Assembly (NCBI GenBank): GCA_951800685.1
Contig: CATOJY010000009.1
Span: 1 to 64,000, forward strand
Reading direction: 5' to 3'
Length of the DNA stretch: 64,000 bases
Origin: an uncultured Lachnospiraceae bacterium
GTDB lineage: Bacteria > Bacillota > Clostridia > Lachnospirales > Lachnospiraceae
How positions within the stretch are numbered: the stretch's first letter is position 1; the number at the start of each line of letters is the position of its first letter. The notes beneath the pieces are model-generated. The model did no database searches. It had not been told where the DNA came from and saw only the letters and a list, made by a program, of their open reading frames with translations. Positions 54,625 through 63,874 of this stretch are shown here, piece after piece. The position numbers and the translations under genes are program-made.

Positions 54625-54646
54625 CGGGCGTCCAATAGGACGCCCG
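54625..54646. terminator. Terminator between yerC and the LytM-like gene
   Basis: A 9-bp perfect stem CGGGCGTCC-aata-GGACGCCCG between convergent genes. Confidence 0.75.
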
Positions 54647-54658
54647 CTTCCTTAGTGT

Positions 54659-55378
54659 CTAACCGTCAATGTTGATCAATCCCATCGGATCGATATACTT
54701 CTCCTCATACATAATCTGATATCCAAGCTCCGTACTTTCTTCCCCAATTACATACAGAATCGCCCCTCTGACTACCTCGTCCCCTTCCTTTACCATAACA
54801 TCACCATCGTTACGGTAAATACTGTGGTAACCATTTCCGTGGTCTATCCTGATACAATGCAGGTATCCACTGTCGGTCGTGATCGAAGTAATCATGCCAT
54901 CTGCAGAAGCAATCACACTGCTGCCTTCGCTACCATTTAACTTGACCATCGGCTGATCACCTTCCGCCTCTTCCAGTGAAGCCGAAGAAGAGAGGGGAAA
55001 CCCTACCGGCATATGCGCCTGCGCCCGTTCCTGCTCCAAAGCCTCTTCCTCCTCTACCTTCTGGTTGATTGTATCACTGAGGATCGTAACTTTATTCGAA
55101 AGTTCCTCCCGCAAAGAAACAAGATCCGCTTTCTCTTCTGTCAAGTCTGCAATCTCTTCCTGCTGCCGCTGTGTCTCCGCCGTCAGAGCTTCTACCTTCT
55201 TGCCGCTCCGATAGCATAGAATCCCAAGAGTCACAACAACTGCCACTCCAATGACCGCCACCGACTCTACCAGGACAGGTCCAAATCCCATTTGACGGAT
55301 ACGTCCCTCCTTAGAGTCCATGAACAGCATCAGCATGTAATTTACTTTTCTTTTTCTCCTGCTGCCTTCTGTCTGCAC
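54659..55378 (-). CDS. Membrane-anchored LytM/M23 protein lacking the metal motif
   Basis: A 239-residue bitopic protein with one N-terminal helix (about 35-55), a coiled coil (65-120), and a LytM domain (about 150-235). The domain keeps I-A-S-A-D-G-M-I-T, I-R-I-D-H-G-N-G-Y-H-S-I-Y and V-K-E-G-D-E-V-V-R-G. The normal H-x3-D and C-terminal H-x-H (as H-L-H-F-E) are replaced by L-G-Y-Q-I-M-Y-E, so it should be catalytically dead and act as a scaffold or amidase activator (EnvC or SpoIIQ-like). It starts at a GTG after GGAGGTG. Confidence 0.82.
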   Translation of the reverse strand: MQTEGSRRKRKVNYMLMLFMDSKEGRIRQMGFGPVLVESVAVIGVAVVVTLGILCYRSGKKVEALTAETQRQQEEIADLTEEKADLVSLREELSNKVTILSDTINQKVEEEEALEQERAQAHMPVGFPLSSSASLEEAEGDQPMVKLNGSEGSSVIASADGMITSITTDSGYLHCIRIDHGNGYHSIYRNDGDVMVKEGDEVVRGAILYVIGEESTELGYQIMYEEKYIDPMGLINIDG

Positions 55379-55437
55379 TAGAAATCACCTCCGGTCATCT
55401 TTTCTCATTTTACCACAAATGACGCATAAAAGACAAT

Positions 55438-55956
55438 CTATGTGAAAAGAAATCCCGCCTCTGCAAGCGCTCTCTCCACAGCGTCCAGTGTTTCCTCCTG
55501 CTCAGCCTCTATCGTATGAAAGTGTACTCCTTCTGTCAGTTCTGTCAAAGGTTTCGTTCCATACGCCTCAACCCTGTGTATAAACTTCCGTACATCCGCA
55601 CGGCTGCCAATAACCAGATCTCCTGAAATCTTGCCATAGATCTCATGTTCTACGATCACATTGAGAACTTTCCCACCAGCATCCACAATACAATCCAGTT
55701 CTTTTACGATATCTTCCTTACGGTGCCTCACTTTGACCACCTTACTATACCGCTTCTGCCGCGCTGTTTCTACATATAATAAATATCCTCTGTTTGTGGA
55801 AATGATATTTTGATAGGAAGCACGGAGTAATGCGATATCCTGTACAATCACCTGCCTGCTGACTCCCATGCGCTTTGCAAGATCCGTCCCCGAAACCGGC
55901 GTTGTCTCCTTCCTCAGGATTTCTATGATCTTTTCTCTTCTAAGCTCACCTTCCAT
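55438..55956 (-). CDS. niaR: NiaR-type NAD-synthesis repressor
   Basis: A 172-residue repressor, the family's normal length. The N-terminal HTH (R-R-E-K-I-I-E-I-L, V-S-G-T-D-L-A-K-R-M-G-V-S-R-Q-V-I-V-Q-D-I) is followed by a 3H domain with conserved His, seen in V-I-V-E-H-E-I-Y-G, F-I-H-R-V and G-V-H-F-H-T-I. Family members bind niacin and repress NAD biosynthesis or niacin uptake genes. No nad or niaX gene is adjacent. ATG 55956 follows AGAGGTAGG. An upstream ATG at 56016 is less well placed. Confidence 0.9.
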   Translation of the reverse strand: MEGELRREKIIEILRKETTPVSGTDLAKRMGVSRQVIVQDIALLRASYQNIISTNRGYLLYVETARQKRYSKVVKVRHRKEDIVKELDCIVDAGGKVLNVIVEHEIYGKISGDLVIGSRADVRKFIHRVEAYGTKPLTELTEGVHFHTIEAEQEETLDAVERALAEAGFLFT

Positions 55957-56051
55957 ATGCTGACCTACCTCTTTTATGTCCGCTCTGAAACATACCTGAT
56001 TCCCTCTTTGGTACAAACCCGTCTATGCGGTTGTCCTCAACTTACATTTTA

Positions 56052-56112
56052 ATAATAATTGACTAAATAAGAAAAAACAATGCTTTACATTTCGCCGAAC
56101 TTATGCTATTCT
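56052..56112. promoter_or_regulatory. Divergent promoters of niaR and cspA
   Basis: Leftward: TTGTTT (56075-56080), 17 bases, TATTAT (56052-56057), towards niaR. Rightward: TTTACA (56084-56089), 17 bases, TATTCT (56107-56112), towards the cold-shock gene, leaving a leader of about 45 bases. Confidence 0.65.
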
Positions 56113-56162
56113 ATCAATGTTGACAAAGTCAGCTTACTTATATTTTTTTGGAGGTATGTACG

Positions 56163-56363
56163 ATGAACAAAGGTACAGTAAAATGGTTCAATAACCAAAA
56201 GGGCTACGGATTTATTTCCGATGAGCAGGGTAACGATGTTTTCGTTCATTACTCAGGACTTAACATGGAAGGCTTTAAATCTCTTGAAGAAGGCGCTGCT
56301 GTTGAGTACGAAGTAGTTAATGGCGAAAAAGGACCTCAGGCCGTAAACGTAACAAAATTATAA
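56163..56363 (+). CDS. Cold-shock protein, CspA family
   Basis: A 66-residue RNA chaperone with a single OB fold. RNP1 K-G-Y-G-F-I-S and RNP2 V-F-V-H-Y are intact, and the start [10 protein letters not shown] is the family start. GGAGG precedes the ATG. It binds single-stranded nucleic acids and relieves structure in mRNA. It has its own promoter and a strong terminator. Confidence 0.96.
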   Translation: MNKGTVKWFNNQKGYGFISDEQGNDVFVHYSGLNMEGFKSLEEGAAVEYEVVNGEKGPQAVNVTKL

Positions 56364-56470
56364 GAGACATCGTTCTTATAATCTCATAATCAGTATTACG
56401 ATGTGCCTTTTCTTAAATATAAATGATGAATTTTATTTAGAATTTGCAATATTGTCATAACGGATTAGAA

Positions 56471-56500
56471 AAAACCTGTCAAAACGACAGGTTTTTTTTA
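56471..56500 (+). terminator. Terminator after the cold-shock gene
   Basis: ACCTGTC and GACAGGT pair around a short A-rich loop, followed by eight T residues. Confidence 0.85.
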
Positions 56501-56764
56501 TGCAGTTATTTTATACTAATCAAAATACTCCTATTTTGAATCAATATTTTGTTATATATTGATCCAAAATCTTTATTATTGCTAATATAGTGTTATCTTT
56601 TTGCAATATAATTAAAGATTTTGTCGGTAAAGAAGATTATAGTATATATAGACTTGATCACGGAAGTCAAGTTGGTTATAGCAATTCCGGAAGAATTCCC
56701 CTTTTACACAAGCGAAAACCTCGAAGGTCTAAGGCCTTCGAGGTTTTTGTTTCCATGTCTCTTT
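56501..56764. other. A+T-rich intergenic region with two inverted repeats
   Basis: No gene is supported. ATTTTGAATCAATA (56533-56546) pairs with 56557-56570 with one mismatch. A 13-bp perfect stem AAAACCTCGAAGG (56715-56727) / (56735-56747) with A- and T-runs is a bidirectional terminator ending the CoA-transferase operon and any rightward transcript. Confidence 0.65.
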
Positions 56765-57976
56765 TTATATGACTTTCTCTGCATATAGGCTGTTAATCTC
56801 CTCTTCCGTATATCCAAGTTTGACTAACACTTCTTCATTGTGCTGACCAAGAGTCGGCGCCGGGCAATTAATCCTTGGCAGCATACTCATTAATTTAACA
56901 GGATTGCCATTTACCTTGGATCTGCCAATCACAGGATGGTCAACTTCAATAAACATCTCCCTCACATTTGCAATATGGTTATCCTCCGTAATCTGCTTCA
57001 CATCATAGAGAGGCGCTGCTGGAATTCCTCTATCCAACATCCTGCTCACAATCTCATCCACCGTGTACTGTGTGCTCCATTCCTCAATATATGCTTTCTG
57101 AATCTTATTATTCTTTACTCTGAGAGGTACTGTCAAAAAACGCTCGTCTGTAATCATCCAGGGCATTTCCAGCACCTCACTGCAAAATTTTTCATAAAGT
57201 TTTTGGTTACCACATGCAAGAATTACTCTGCCGTCTTTTGCACGGTAAGTATCATAGGGTGCAATGGACGCATAGGCATTTCCAGTCCGCCGCGGAATTT
57301 CTTTAGACTTAAAATAACGAATATATGCATTCTCCAGACTTGCTACCACAGAATCGACTAAAGATACATCGATTTTTTGGCCCACACCAGTTATCTCCCG
57401 CGCATGGACAGCCAGTAACACACCGATCACAAGATTCATACCGCCAAGGATATCCCCCATTGCATTCCCTGATCTTGTCGGCTCACCTCCTTCGGAGCCT
57501 GTAATGCTCATAAGCCCGCCCATTCCCTGGGAAACGATATCATATCCCGGTCTTTGTGAATACGGTCCATAAGATCCAAACCCAGAAAGCGTACCATAGA
57601 TCAGATAAGGATTGATCTCATGCAGTCTTTCATAACCCAGTTCCAATTTATCCATGACGCCCGGACGATAATTTTCCAACAAAATATCAGCATCCTTGAC
57701 CAGTTTAAGAAAGATCTCTTTTCCTTTCTCTGTTTTTAAATTCAGTGTTATCCCCTTCTTATTACGGTTCAGATTCGCATAATACATGCTCTCACCGTTT
57801 TCGTACGGGCCATATGCCCTGGCATCATCCCCGCGTCCTGGAATCTCAATCTTGAGCACTTCTGCGCCAAAATCACCAAGGATAGATCCCGCGTATGGTC
57901 CAGCTACAACTCTCGTAAGATCGAGTACTTTTAAATCCTGTAATGCCTGTATATCCTGAATATTTTTGCCGCTCAA
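56765..57976 (-). CDS. Class III CoA transferase (CaiB/BaiF family)
   Basis: A 403-residue enzyme that moves CoA between carboxylic acids. Motifs: D-L-T-R-V-V-A-G-P-Y-A-G, L-N-R-N-K-K-G-I-T-L-N-L, E-N-Y-R-P-G-V, the catalytic Asp in N-A-M-G-D-I-L-G-G, R-G-I-P-A-A-P near 330. The substrate cannot be told from the sequence. With the AtuA-type genes upstream, a role in activating a branched or terpenoid-like acid is plausible. It is the last gene of a minus-strand cluster and ends at a strong terminator. Confidence 0.92.
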   Translation of the reverse strand: MSGKNIQDIQALQDLKVLDLTRVVAGPYAGSILGDFGAEVLKIEIPGRGDDARAYGPYENGESMYYANLNRNKKGITLNLKTEKGKEIFLKLVKDADILLENYRPGVMDKLELGYERLHEINPYLIYGTLSGFGSYGPYSQRPGYDIVSQGMGGLMSITGSEGGEPTRSGNAMGDILGGMNLVIGVLLAVHAREITGVGQKIDVSLVDSVVASLENAYIRYFKSKEIPRRTGNAYASIAPYDTYRAKDGRVILACGNQKLYEKFCSEVLEMPWMITDERFLTVPLRVKNNKIQKAYIEEWSTQYTVDEIVSRMLDRGIPAAPLYDVKQITEDNHIANVREMFIEVDHPVIGRSKVNGNPVKLMSMLPRINCPAPTLGQHNEEVLVKLGYTEEEINSLYAEKVI

Positions 57977-57991
57977 TCTATATAAACCTCC

Positions 57992-58189
57992 TCATTCCAT
58001 ATACCTTTTCACGTAATCACATGGTAGTTTACGTTCTTTTGCCAGCACCCCGCCGTAAGACATACTGCGCTTTAGATGTTTGACACCCTCTTTAGACTGA
58101 CACAAACAGCGGGGTATGTGATCTTTGCAGCATTCGCCAAATATCCATTTCACATCCGCTTGGCTCATTGCTCTCAGGAACCAGATCAC
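57992..58189 (-). CDS. Short possible gene in the AtuA-CoA transferase gap
   Basis: A 65-residue reading from a GTG (or 58 residues from M-S-Q-A-D-V-K), basic, with four Cys (G-E-C-C, R-C-L-C-Q). It has no good ribosome-binding site and no family I know. It fills the gap exactly, 5 bases after the AtuA small gene and 15 before the CoA-transferase gene, which is its main support. It could be a leftover of a larger gene. Confidence 0.35.
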   Translation of the reverse strand: MIWFLRAMSQADVKWIFGECCKDHIPRCLCQSKEGVKHLKRSMSYGGVLAKERKLPCDYVKRYME

Positions 58190-58194
58190 CTGGT

Positions 58195-58545
58195 TTACTT
58201 CTCCGCAGTAATCCCGGCCAACTCCTCCTCTGTTACCTGAATTTTCAGTCTCATAACCGCACTGCCCATTGACTTTCCAAGGGAATCCAGCCGCAGACTC
58301 ATTGTCGCTCCACCACCAAGCGCATGTTTCATCACAAAATTGAATCCCCCCAGACTGGGGACATCATACCGTACAATCTCACCTTTCACCATGTCCCCAA
58401 AATGGGTATGCAGCGCTTCCGGCGTCACTTCACGTTCAATGATCTTATAGTATTCCGGTTTTCTTGCATATACGCATACATTACTGGTATCGCCTTTATC
58501 CCCGCTGCGCCCATGCGCTATCTCATTTAAATAGATTTCCGCCAT
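58195..58545 (-). CDS. AtuA-type small C-terminal domain protein
   Basis: A 116-residue protein, M-A-E-I-Y-L-N-E-I-A-H-G-R-S-G-D-K-G-D-T-S-N-V, with the R-S-G-D-K-G-D-x-x-N motif of the ferredoxin-like domain that forms the C-terminus of AtuA in pseudomonads and is a separate protein in many Firmicutes. AAGGAGA precedes the ATG. It lies 67 bases downstream of the large AtuA-like gene, so the two probably form one complex. Confidence 0.87.
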   Translation of the reverse strand: MAEIYLNEIAHGRSGDKGDTSNVCVYARKPEYYKIIEREVTPEALHTHFGDMVKGEIVRYDVPSLGGFNFVMKHALGGGATMSLRLDSLGKSMGSAVMRLKIQVTEEELAGITAEK

Positions 58546-58612
58546 CGTAATCACTCTCCTTCTTCCTTATCCGTATCAAGTTTTGTGCTCTCCATCATAT
58601 CCTAAACGGACT

Positions 58613-59980
58613 TTACACCTCCAAAATATGTGCCTGGATGTCAAGTGCCTCTCTAGGTACATAGGTAGGCCATAGCGCCATTACTTCCTGCACATGCGCA
58701 CGTCCGCCAAAGAAAGAAGCACCTGGAGGGCCGTTTAACTGCATGGGGCTGATCTCAGGAATGATCTTCGCACATTCCGATTTGTCTTCGCTGAACACCG
58801 CAATTCTCAATACACACTCATTCAAATTTCTGAGCGACTCCTCACTTAGATCCGCTACATTCAAATGCAGACTGTTCACACCAATATAGCTGATGTGTAT
58901 ATCATCTGCTTTCATACCGCGCTTTGCCATTTTCTTCATGATCACTTCCGCACAATATTGCGCTTTTTCATAGGCATCCGGCCACGCGAAACTTAACATG
59001 GACACTGTCTTCCATCCCTTATGGTAGCCAACGCAAAGCTTCAGTTTGTCTGGCTTCGGTTTCCCATGAATATTGCCAATACGCACCCTATCTGGACCAA
59101 CCTGGGTAATCGTTGCCTGACTCACGTCAACATTCACATCAGGCGTCATGTAGTTAGCCGGATCCAACACTTCATAGAGGAACTGCTCTTTACAACTCTG
59201 CTCACAGATCACGCCGCCGCAATCCGGGGCCTTCGTGATCTCGAAAGTATCTTCCGTGATCTCTGCGATTGGAAATCCCAATTCCTCCATCCTCGGTACG
59301 CTGCGCCAATCATACATATAGTTGCCGCCGGCTCCCTGGCCGCCACACTCTAGCAGATGCCCTGCCATAATTCCCCTGGCAAGATTGTCCCAATCGTCTT
59401 TGGCCCATCCGAATTCATGCGCAAAAGGCGCCAGGAATAATGCCGAGTCCGCCGCCCGTCCAGTGATCACTACATCTGCTCCCTGGTTCAGACACTCTTT
59501 AATACTCTCATGGCCAATATAAGCATTACAGTTGTAAATCTTGTCAACAATCTCTTTGAAATCCCCGTCATAATCGAAGTTCGGGAAGGTCCATCCTTCC
59601 TTTAAAAGCTGCGGTATCTTCTCTTTGATAGAATCGCCTGTCACATATCCGATCTTATAGCCCTTCATATCAGCAGAATCCGCCCATTGCCGGATTGCTT
59701 CCACACAACCTGTGATATTCATGCCGCCTGCATTAGTCAGAATGCGGATGCCCTTCTCCCAGGCTTCTTTTCCTCCTTCTTTCAAGATCCTCGTTACAAA
59801 ATCCGGTGCAAATCCTTTACTGGGATCTTTCAACTGCTGCTTCGCCATAATAGACATTGTAAGTTCTGCCAGATAATCGCACGCCATATACTGAATGTCC
59901 GCATGCCGCAGCATATGAAGCGCCGCATCTGGAGAATCTCCCCAGAATCCCTGGCCTCCGCCAATCGCAATTTTCTTCAT
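58613..59980 (-). CDS. AtuA family protein (DUF1446)
   Basis: A 455-residue protein, M-K-K-I-A-I-G-G-G-Q-G-F-W-G-D-S, with the acyclic-terpene-utilisation AtuA fold. Family features: D-Y-L-A-E-L-T-M-S-I, N-A-G-G-M-N (residues about 85-90), V-I-T-G-R-A-A-D-S-A-L-F, G-G-Q-G-A-G-G, and P-D-C-G-G-V-I. AtuA is required for citronellol/geraniol catabolism in Pseudomonas, but its reaction is unknown, and Firmicute versions may serve other acids. GGAGGAAAAG precedes the ATG at 59980. Confidence 0.9.
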   Translation of the reverse strand: MKKIAIGGGQGFWGDSPDAALHMLRHADIQYMACDYLAELTMSIMAKQQLKDPSKGFAPDFVTRILKEGGKEAWEKGIRILTNAGGMNITGCVEAIRQWADSADMKGYKIGYVTGDSIKEKIPQLLKEGWTFPNFDYDGDFKEIVDKIYNCNAYIGHESIKECLNQGADVVITGRAADSALFLAPFAHEFGWAKDDWDNLARGIMAGHLLECGGQGAGGNYMYDWRSVPRMEELGFPIAEITEDTFEITKAPDCGGVICEQSCKEQFLYEVLDPANYMTPDVNVDVSQATITQVGPDRVRIGNIHGKPKPDKLKLCVGYHKGWKTVSMLSFAWPDAYEKAQYCAEVIMKKMAKRGMKADDIHISYIGVNSLHLNVADLSEESLRNLNECVLRIAVFSEDKSECAKIIPEISPMQLNGPPGASFFGGRAHVQEVMALWPTYVPREALDIQAHILEV

Positions 59981-60186
59981 CTTTTCCTCCATTCCGAAGC
60001 GTTCTACATTGAGACCGCAGCAAGATCCGCCAGCCTGCGGAAAGTTTTGTTCCAACTCTGCAGTCTCTGGAACTTATGACGCTTCTGCACAAAATCCAGA
60101 TATATATTCTGTTTATTGAACTCCATTTATCTGTTTGGTATACTTTAATCCTGCATTTCTCTGCGTCATCCTCAGGATAAGAATGA

Positions 60187-61896
60187 TCAACACCTGCATT
60201 CTGCTGCTAACGGAAGTTCCATATAGCATCTTTCATCTCCCGTACAAATCACCTGATGGGCAATCCTGTTTTTGTCCTGATCTGCCCAGATTCCCGCATA
60301 ATTGCTGTGCGCAGCATACTGCGGAAAATCAGACGACGAGATATCCAGCCGCAGCCTGCTTCCTGGCTGTATGGTCCACACGATATCCCAAAAATCCACA
60401 CAGACATCTACCAGGTCACCCGGATGATACTCCGCCCCTTCCGGCAGATCCGCAGCTATGGTTGTAATACCGCTGCGAATATTAAATGCCCGTCCGTCCG
60501 GAAAGACTTCACAAAGCTTCGCAGAAAAAGCAGTGTCCTCAACATCTGTCCTGACCTTGAGATGAACTTTCACCTGGCCCATAACTGGCAGTCTCTCTGT
60601 CAGTGGTCCGCTGATGAAACTCACAATATCGGGGCGGTAATCCGGCTCCTGCTGCAACAGCGATCCCGCTTCTGTGATGGTCGTCAAAACACTCTCTGCT
60701 CCATGTGACGGGCAGGGATTTTCCGGATCATATTCAAAAGTAATTTCTCCTGCCGTTCCCGGTTTTTCACGTAGATCCCTATCACTACCCAGATAATATT
60801 TCCTGCTGTTATCCGTGTCCAGCGGCCATGTATCTAAGTTCTGCCAGCGGTCTTCCCGCATCACATAGGAGCGGATCCGCTTGTTTGGCATCTCTTTTTT
60901 CTTTAAAAGAAGATTGAACCATTCCAGAATCCGTTTGACGTCTCCATTTTCAAGATTTTTCTGGTCTCCCCATTCAATACAATTTGCGGACATATGATTC
61001 CAGCAGCCTATATCCATCCAGCTATGGTTTTTTGTTTCCTCCTTTAAAGAAATATAAGTATTCATGGCGCTGCCAAAGTGATGGTCATACCATGCATCCA
61101 CAATATAGACCGGCACCTTCACTTTAGCTGGAATCTCTGCCAATTCTTTCCACCAGCCTTGCTGCCAGTAATCATCACTACGTTTCACCGCATGAATCCA
61201 CTCCTGATACCACGCAAGTCTTCCTCCCCACATTGCTTCATCCACCTTAGCATGCGGTTTATACTTGCAGCTTTCCAGATAATCCGCATCCACCGGATGA
61301 CCTGCGTTTGTCATACTCCATCCGGTCAAGACATCATGGCGGAACAGCCGTTTCTCATAAGCCGACTTGAATCGGTCTGTGCCATATACGGTCAACATCA
61401 TGCCCTTAACCTTATCCGGGACAACATCGGCTATCGCCCAACCTGTCAACGCCAGATAGCTTGCACCGAAATAACCGATACTTTCTGCCCACTCCTGTCC
61501 ATTTAACCAAGTAAGCGCTGCTATGCCATCCTGTCTCTCGTTCACGTTCGGCTCCCACTCGCCTTCACTTCTGCCCGTACCACGGCATACCTGCAAGACA
61601 TAGCCATAACCTCTCTTCGCAAATTCTTCCCCATACACTCTGTATGTCTCCATCTGCGCAGGATAACAGCTTCTCTGCATCAATACCGGGAAACTTTCCA
61701 ACCCAGCTGGCTTATAAACGACCGTATATAGTCTGACCCCATCCGCCATTGGCAAAAAATGCTCTTCCACAGTATACGGATGTACAATTCCTTCCACAGG
61801 GCAGGCATCGAATTCCGCTCTGATTCCCTCTGCCTCCTGACGGGCCCGTTCTTCCATTTCCTCCATCATCCCGGTTCCCTTTTTCTGATCAGTCAT
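60187..61896 (-). CDS. CocE/NonD family hydrolase
   Basis: A 569-residue alpha/beta hydrolase of the X-Pro dipeptidyl-peptidase/cocaine-esterase class. The nucleophile Ser is in G-Y-F-G-A-S-Y-L-A. The acid Asp is likely in V-D-A-W-Y-D-H-H-F. A C-terminal jelly-roll domain (from about residue 345, with V-D-V-C-V-D-F-W-D and L-R-L-D-I-S-S-S-D-F-P) is typical. No signal peptide is seen, so it is cytoplasmic. Substrate may be an ester or acyl dipeptide taken up by the Opp-type system encoded next. The ATG at 61896 follows AAGGAGAAG. Confidence 0.88.
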   Translation of the reverse strand: MTDQKKGTGMMEEMEERARQEAEGIRAEFDACPVEGIVHPYTVEEHFLPMADGVRLYTVVYKPAGLESFPVLMQRSCYPAQMETYRVYGEEFAKRGYGYVLQVCRGTGRSEGEWEPNVNERQDGIAALTWLNGQEWAESIGYFGASYLALTGWAIADVVPDKVKGMMLTVYGTDRFKSAYEKRLFRHDVLTGWSMTNAGHPVDADYLESCKYKPHAKVDEAMWGGRLAWYQEWIHAVKRSDDYWQQGWWKELAEIPAKVKVPVYIVDAWYDHHFGSAMNTYISLKEETKNHSWMDIGCWNHMSANCIEWGDQKNLENGDVKRILEWFNLLLKKKEMPNKRIRSYVMREDRWQNLDTWPLDTDNSRKYYLGSDRDLREKPGTAGEITFEYDPENPCPSHGAESVLTTITEAGSLLQQEPDYRPDIVSFISGPLTERLPVMGQVKVHLKVRTDVEDTAFSAKLCEVFPDGRAFNIRSGITTIAADLPEGAEYHPGDLVDVCVDFWDIVWTIQPGSRLRLDISSSDFPQYAAHSNYAGIWADQDKNRIAHQVICTGDERCYMELPLAAECRC

Positions 61897-61909
61897 TATC
61901 TTCTCCTTC

Positions 61910-62881
61910 TCACGCATTCCTGCCCTCTACTACTTTTCTACAGCTCACAAAATGTCCTGGTTCTACCTCTGTGAGCGCGATATCCGCTCCCTTGCATTCT
62001 TCAGTGGCATAAGGACATCTTGCCGCAAAACGACAGCCAGGCGCCGGGTCAATCGGACTAGTCAACTCTCCGCGCATAACCTGCGTAGAAAGCTTCTTCG
62101 CTTTCAAGCTTGGAATCGGCACGGCGTTCAGCAATCCCTGTGTATATGGATGCATCGGACGCGCAAACAGGTCTGCTGTCTTGGCATATTCAACACACTG
62201 GCCCAAATACATTACCACAATTTCATGACTGATATGTTTGACGACGCTAAGATCGTGTGTGATAAAGATATAGGTCAATCCCTTCTCATCCTGCAGATCC
62301 ATTAACAGATTCAGAACCTGCGCCTGAATCGACACATCCAGCGCGGATACCGGCTCATCACAGACAATAAATTCCGGATTCATCGCCAGCGCTCTGCCAA
62401 TTCCGATTCTCTGACGGCGTCCTCCATCCAGCTCATGGGAATAACTTTCCGCATACCGGTCTGCCAGGCCAACCGTCTCCATAATCTCTTTTACCTTCTT
62501 TTCATACTCGTCTTTTGATCCGCATACTTTATAGTTTTTCAGCGGCTCTCCGATCAGTTCTTTTACATTCTTCCTGGGATCCAGTGATGCCTGCGGATCC
62601 TGGAAGATCATCTGCATTTTCTTACGAACTTCATGCATCTGTTTTTCATTATACTTGGTTATATCCTTACCATCATAAATGATCTTTCCGCCAGTAGATT
62701 CATGCAGATGCAGAAGCAGCCGGCCAAGTGTTGACTTGCCGCACCCGGATTCTCCTACGACCCCTAGGGTAGTACCCTTTCTAATCTGAAAATTTACTCC
62801 ATCTACAGCATGCAGCATTCCTTTGGTTGTTTTAAAATATTTCTTGAGATCCTGTACTTCCACTAGTATTTTTTCTTCCAT
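61910..62881 (-). CDS. Oligopeptide ABC transporter ATPase (OppF-like)
   Basis: A 323-residue ATPase: Walker A G-E-S-G-C-G-K-S-T, Q-loop I-F-Q-D-P-Q-A-S-L-D-P-R, Walker B F-I-V-C-D-E-P-V-S-A-L-D-V-S, and the Opp C-terminal domain with G-C-R-F-A-A-R-C-P-Y-A. The signature is altered from L-S-G-G-Q to L-D-G-G-R (S-H-E-L-D-G-G-R-R-Q-R). GGAGG precedes the ATG at 62881. It pairs with the OppD-like protein encoded 24 bases upstream. Confidence 0.92.
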   Translation of the reverse strand: MEEKILVEVQDLKKYFKTTKGMLHAVDGVNFQIRKGTTLGVVGESGCGKSTLGRLLLHLHESTGGKIIYDGKDITKYNEKQMHEVRKKMQMIFQDPQASLDPRKNVKELIGEPLKNYKVCGSKDEYEKKVKEIMETVGLADRYAESYSHELDGGRRQRIGIGRALAMNPEFIVCDEPVSALDVSIQAQVLNLLMDLQDEKGLTYIFITHDLSVVKHISHEIVVMYLGQCVEYAKTADLFARPMHPYTQGLLNAVPIPSLKAKKLSTQVMRGELTSPIDPAPGCRFAARCPYATEECKGADIALTEVEPGHFVSCRKVVEGRNA

Positions 62882-62905
62882 TCCCTTCACCTCCATCGCC
62901 GCTTT

Positions 62906-63874
62906 CTATTTGCTGTATCTATGGCATTTCACCAAATGGCCAGATTCCACTTCCACCATCGGAGGTGCATTTTTACATTGCTCGGTAGCAAATTTACACC
63001 GTTCTGCGAAACGACATCCTGTCATCTTTTTCGTAGGATCCGGTATCATACCATCGATCGTGACCAGCCGGTCTGTATCCTCATCCAGCTTCGGAATCGC
63101 GTCAAACAGACCCTTCGTATAGGGATGCAGGTGATCCGCTCCAAAAATATGTTCTGCCTTACCGTATTCAATCACTTCCCCCGCATACATAACCGCAACT
63201 TTTTCACAGGTCTGGGCGACAACACCCAGATCGTGTGTCACCAGAATCATGGCCGTATTCAGACGTTTCTGCAGATCATTGATCAATCCCAGCATCTGTG
63301 CCTGAATCGTAACATCCAACGCCGTCGTCGGTTCATCTGCAAGGATCAGTTTCGGTTCACAGACCAGTGCGATTGCGATAACGATCCTCTGCTTCATACC
63401 ACCCGAAAATTCATGTGGATATTCATTCTTACGATTGGCTGGGATCCCTACCAGCTCCATCATATCGTCAACTGCCTGCTCCAGATCCGCCTTGCTCATC
63501 TCCTTGTTGTGTTCTTTTAGCACCTCAAGAATCTGATCCCCTACTGTCATAACAGGATTCAGGCTAGACATCGGATCCTGGAAAATCATCGAAACAATGT
63601 TCCCGCGTAATTCTCTCACTTTATCCTCAGAAAGATGCAGCATGTCATTACCATCCAGGAATATGGAACCGCTCGTCACCTCCCCAATTCCTTCCGGCAG
63701 AAGGCGCATGACGCTAAGGCAGGTTGTCGTCTTACCAGCGCCAGTCTCACCTACCAGACCAAGTGTCTCTCCATATTCCAGAGACAAGCTCATGCCATTC
63801 ACCGCATAAACAGTGGCAATTTCCGTATTATATGTGACGTTCAAATCCTTAATTTCAAGAAGCTTCTCTGCCAT
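62906..63874 (-). CDS. Oligopeptide ABC transporter ATPase (OppD-like)
   Basis: A 322-residue ATPase: Walker A G-E-T-G-A-G-K-T-T, Q-loop I-F-Q-D-P-M-S-S-L-N-P, signature F-S-G-G-M-K-Q-R, Walker B L-I-L-A-D-E-P-T-T-A-L-D-V-T, switch H in V-T-H-D-L-G-V, and the Cys-rich oligopeptide C-terminus G-C-R-F-A-E-R-C-K-F. It forms the ATPase pair of a peptide importer with the next gene. It overlaps the end of the OppC-like gene by 19 bases. Confidence 0.93.
   Translation of the reverse strand: MAEKLLEIKDLNVTYNTEIATVYAVNGMSLSLEYGETLGLVGETGAGKTTTCLSVMRLLPEGIGEVTSGSIFLDGNDMLHLSEDKVRELRGNIVSMIFQDPMSSLNPVMTVGDQILEVLKEHNKEMSKADLEQAVDDMMELVGIPANRKNEYPHEFSGGMKQRIVIAIALVCEPKLILADEPTTALDVTIQAQMLGLINDLQKRLNTAMILVTHDLGVVAQTCEKVAVMYAGEVIEYGKAEHIFGADHLHPYTKGLFDAIPKLDEDTDRLVTIDGMIPDPTKKMTGCRFAERCKFATEQCKNAPPMVEVESGHLVKCHRYSK

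Noticed and set aside
56590..56772. 60-residue plus-strand frame after the cold-shock gene
   Set aside because: No ribosome-binding site, and it runs through a bidirectional terminator.
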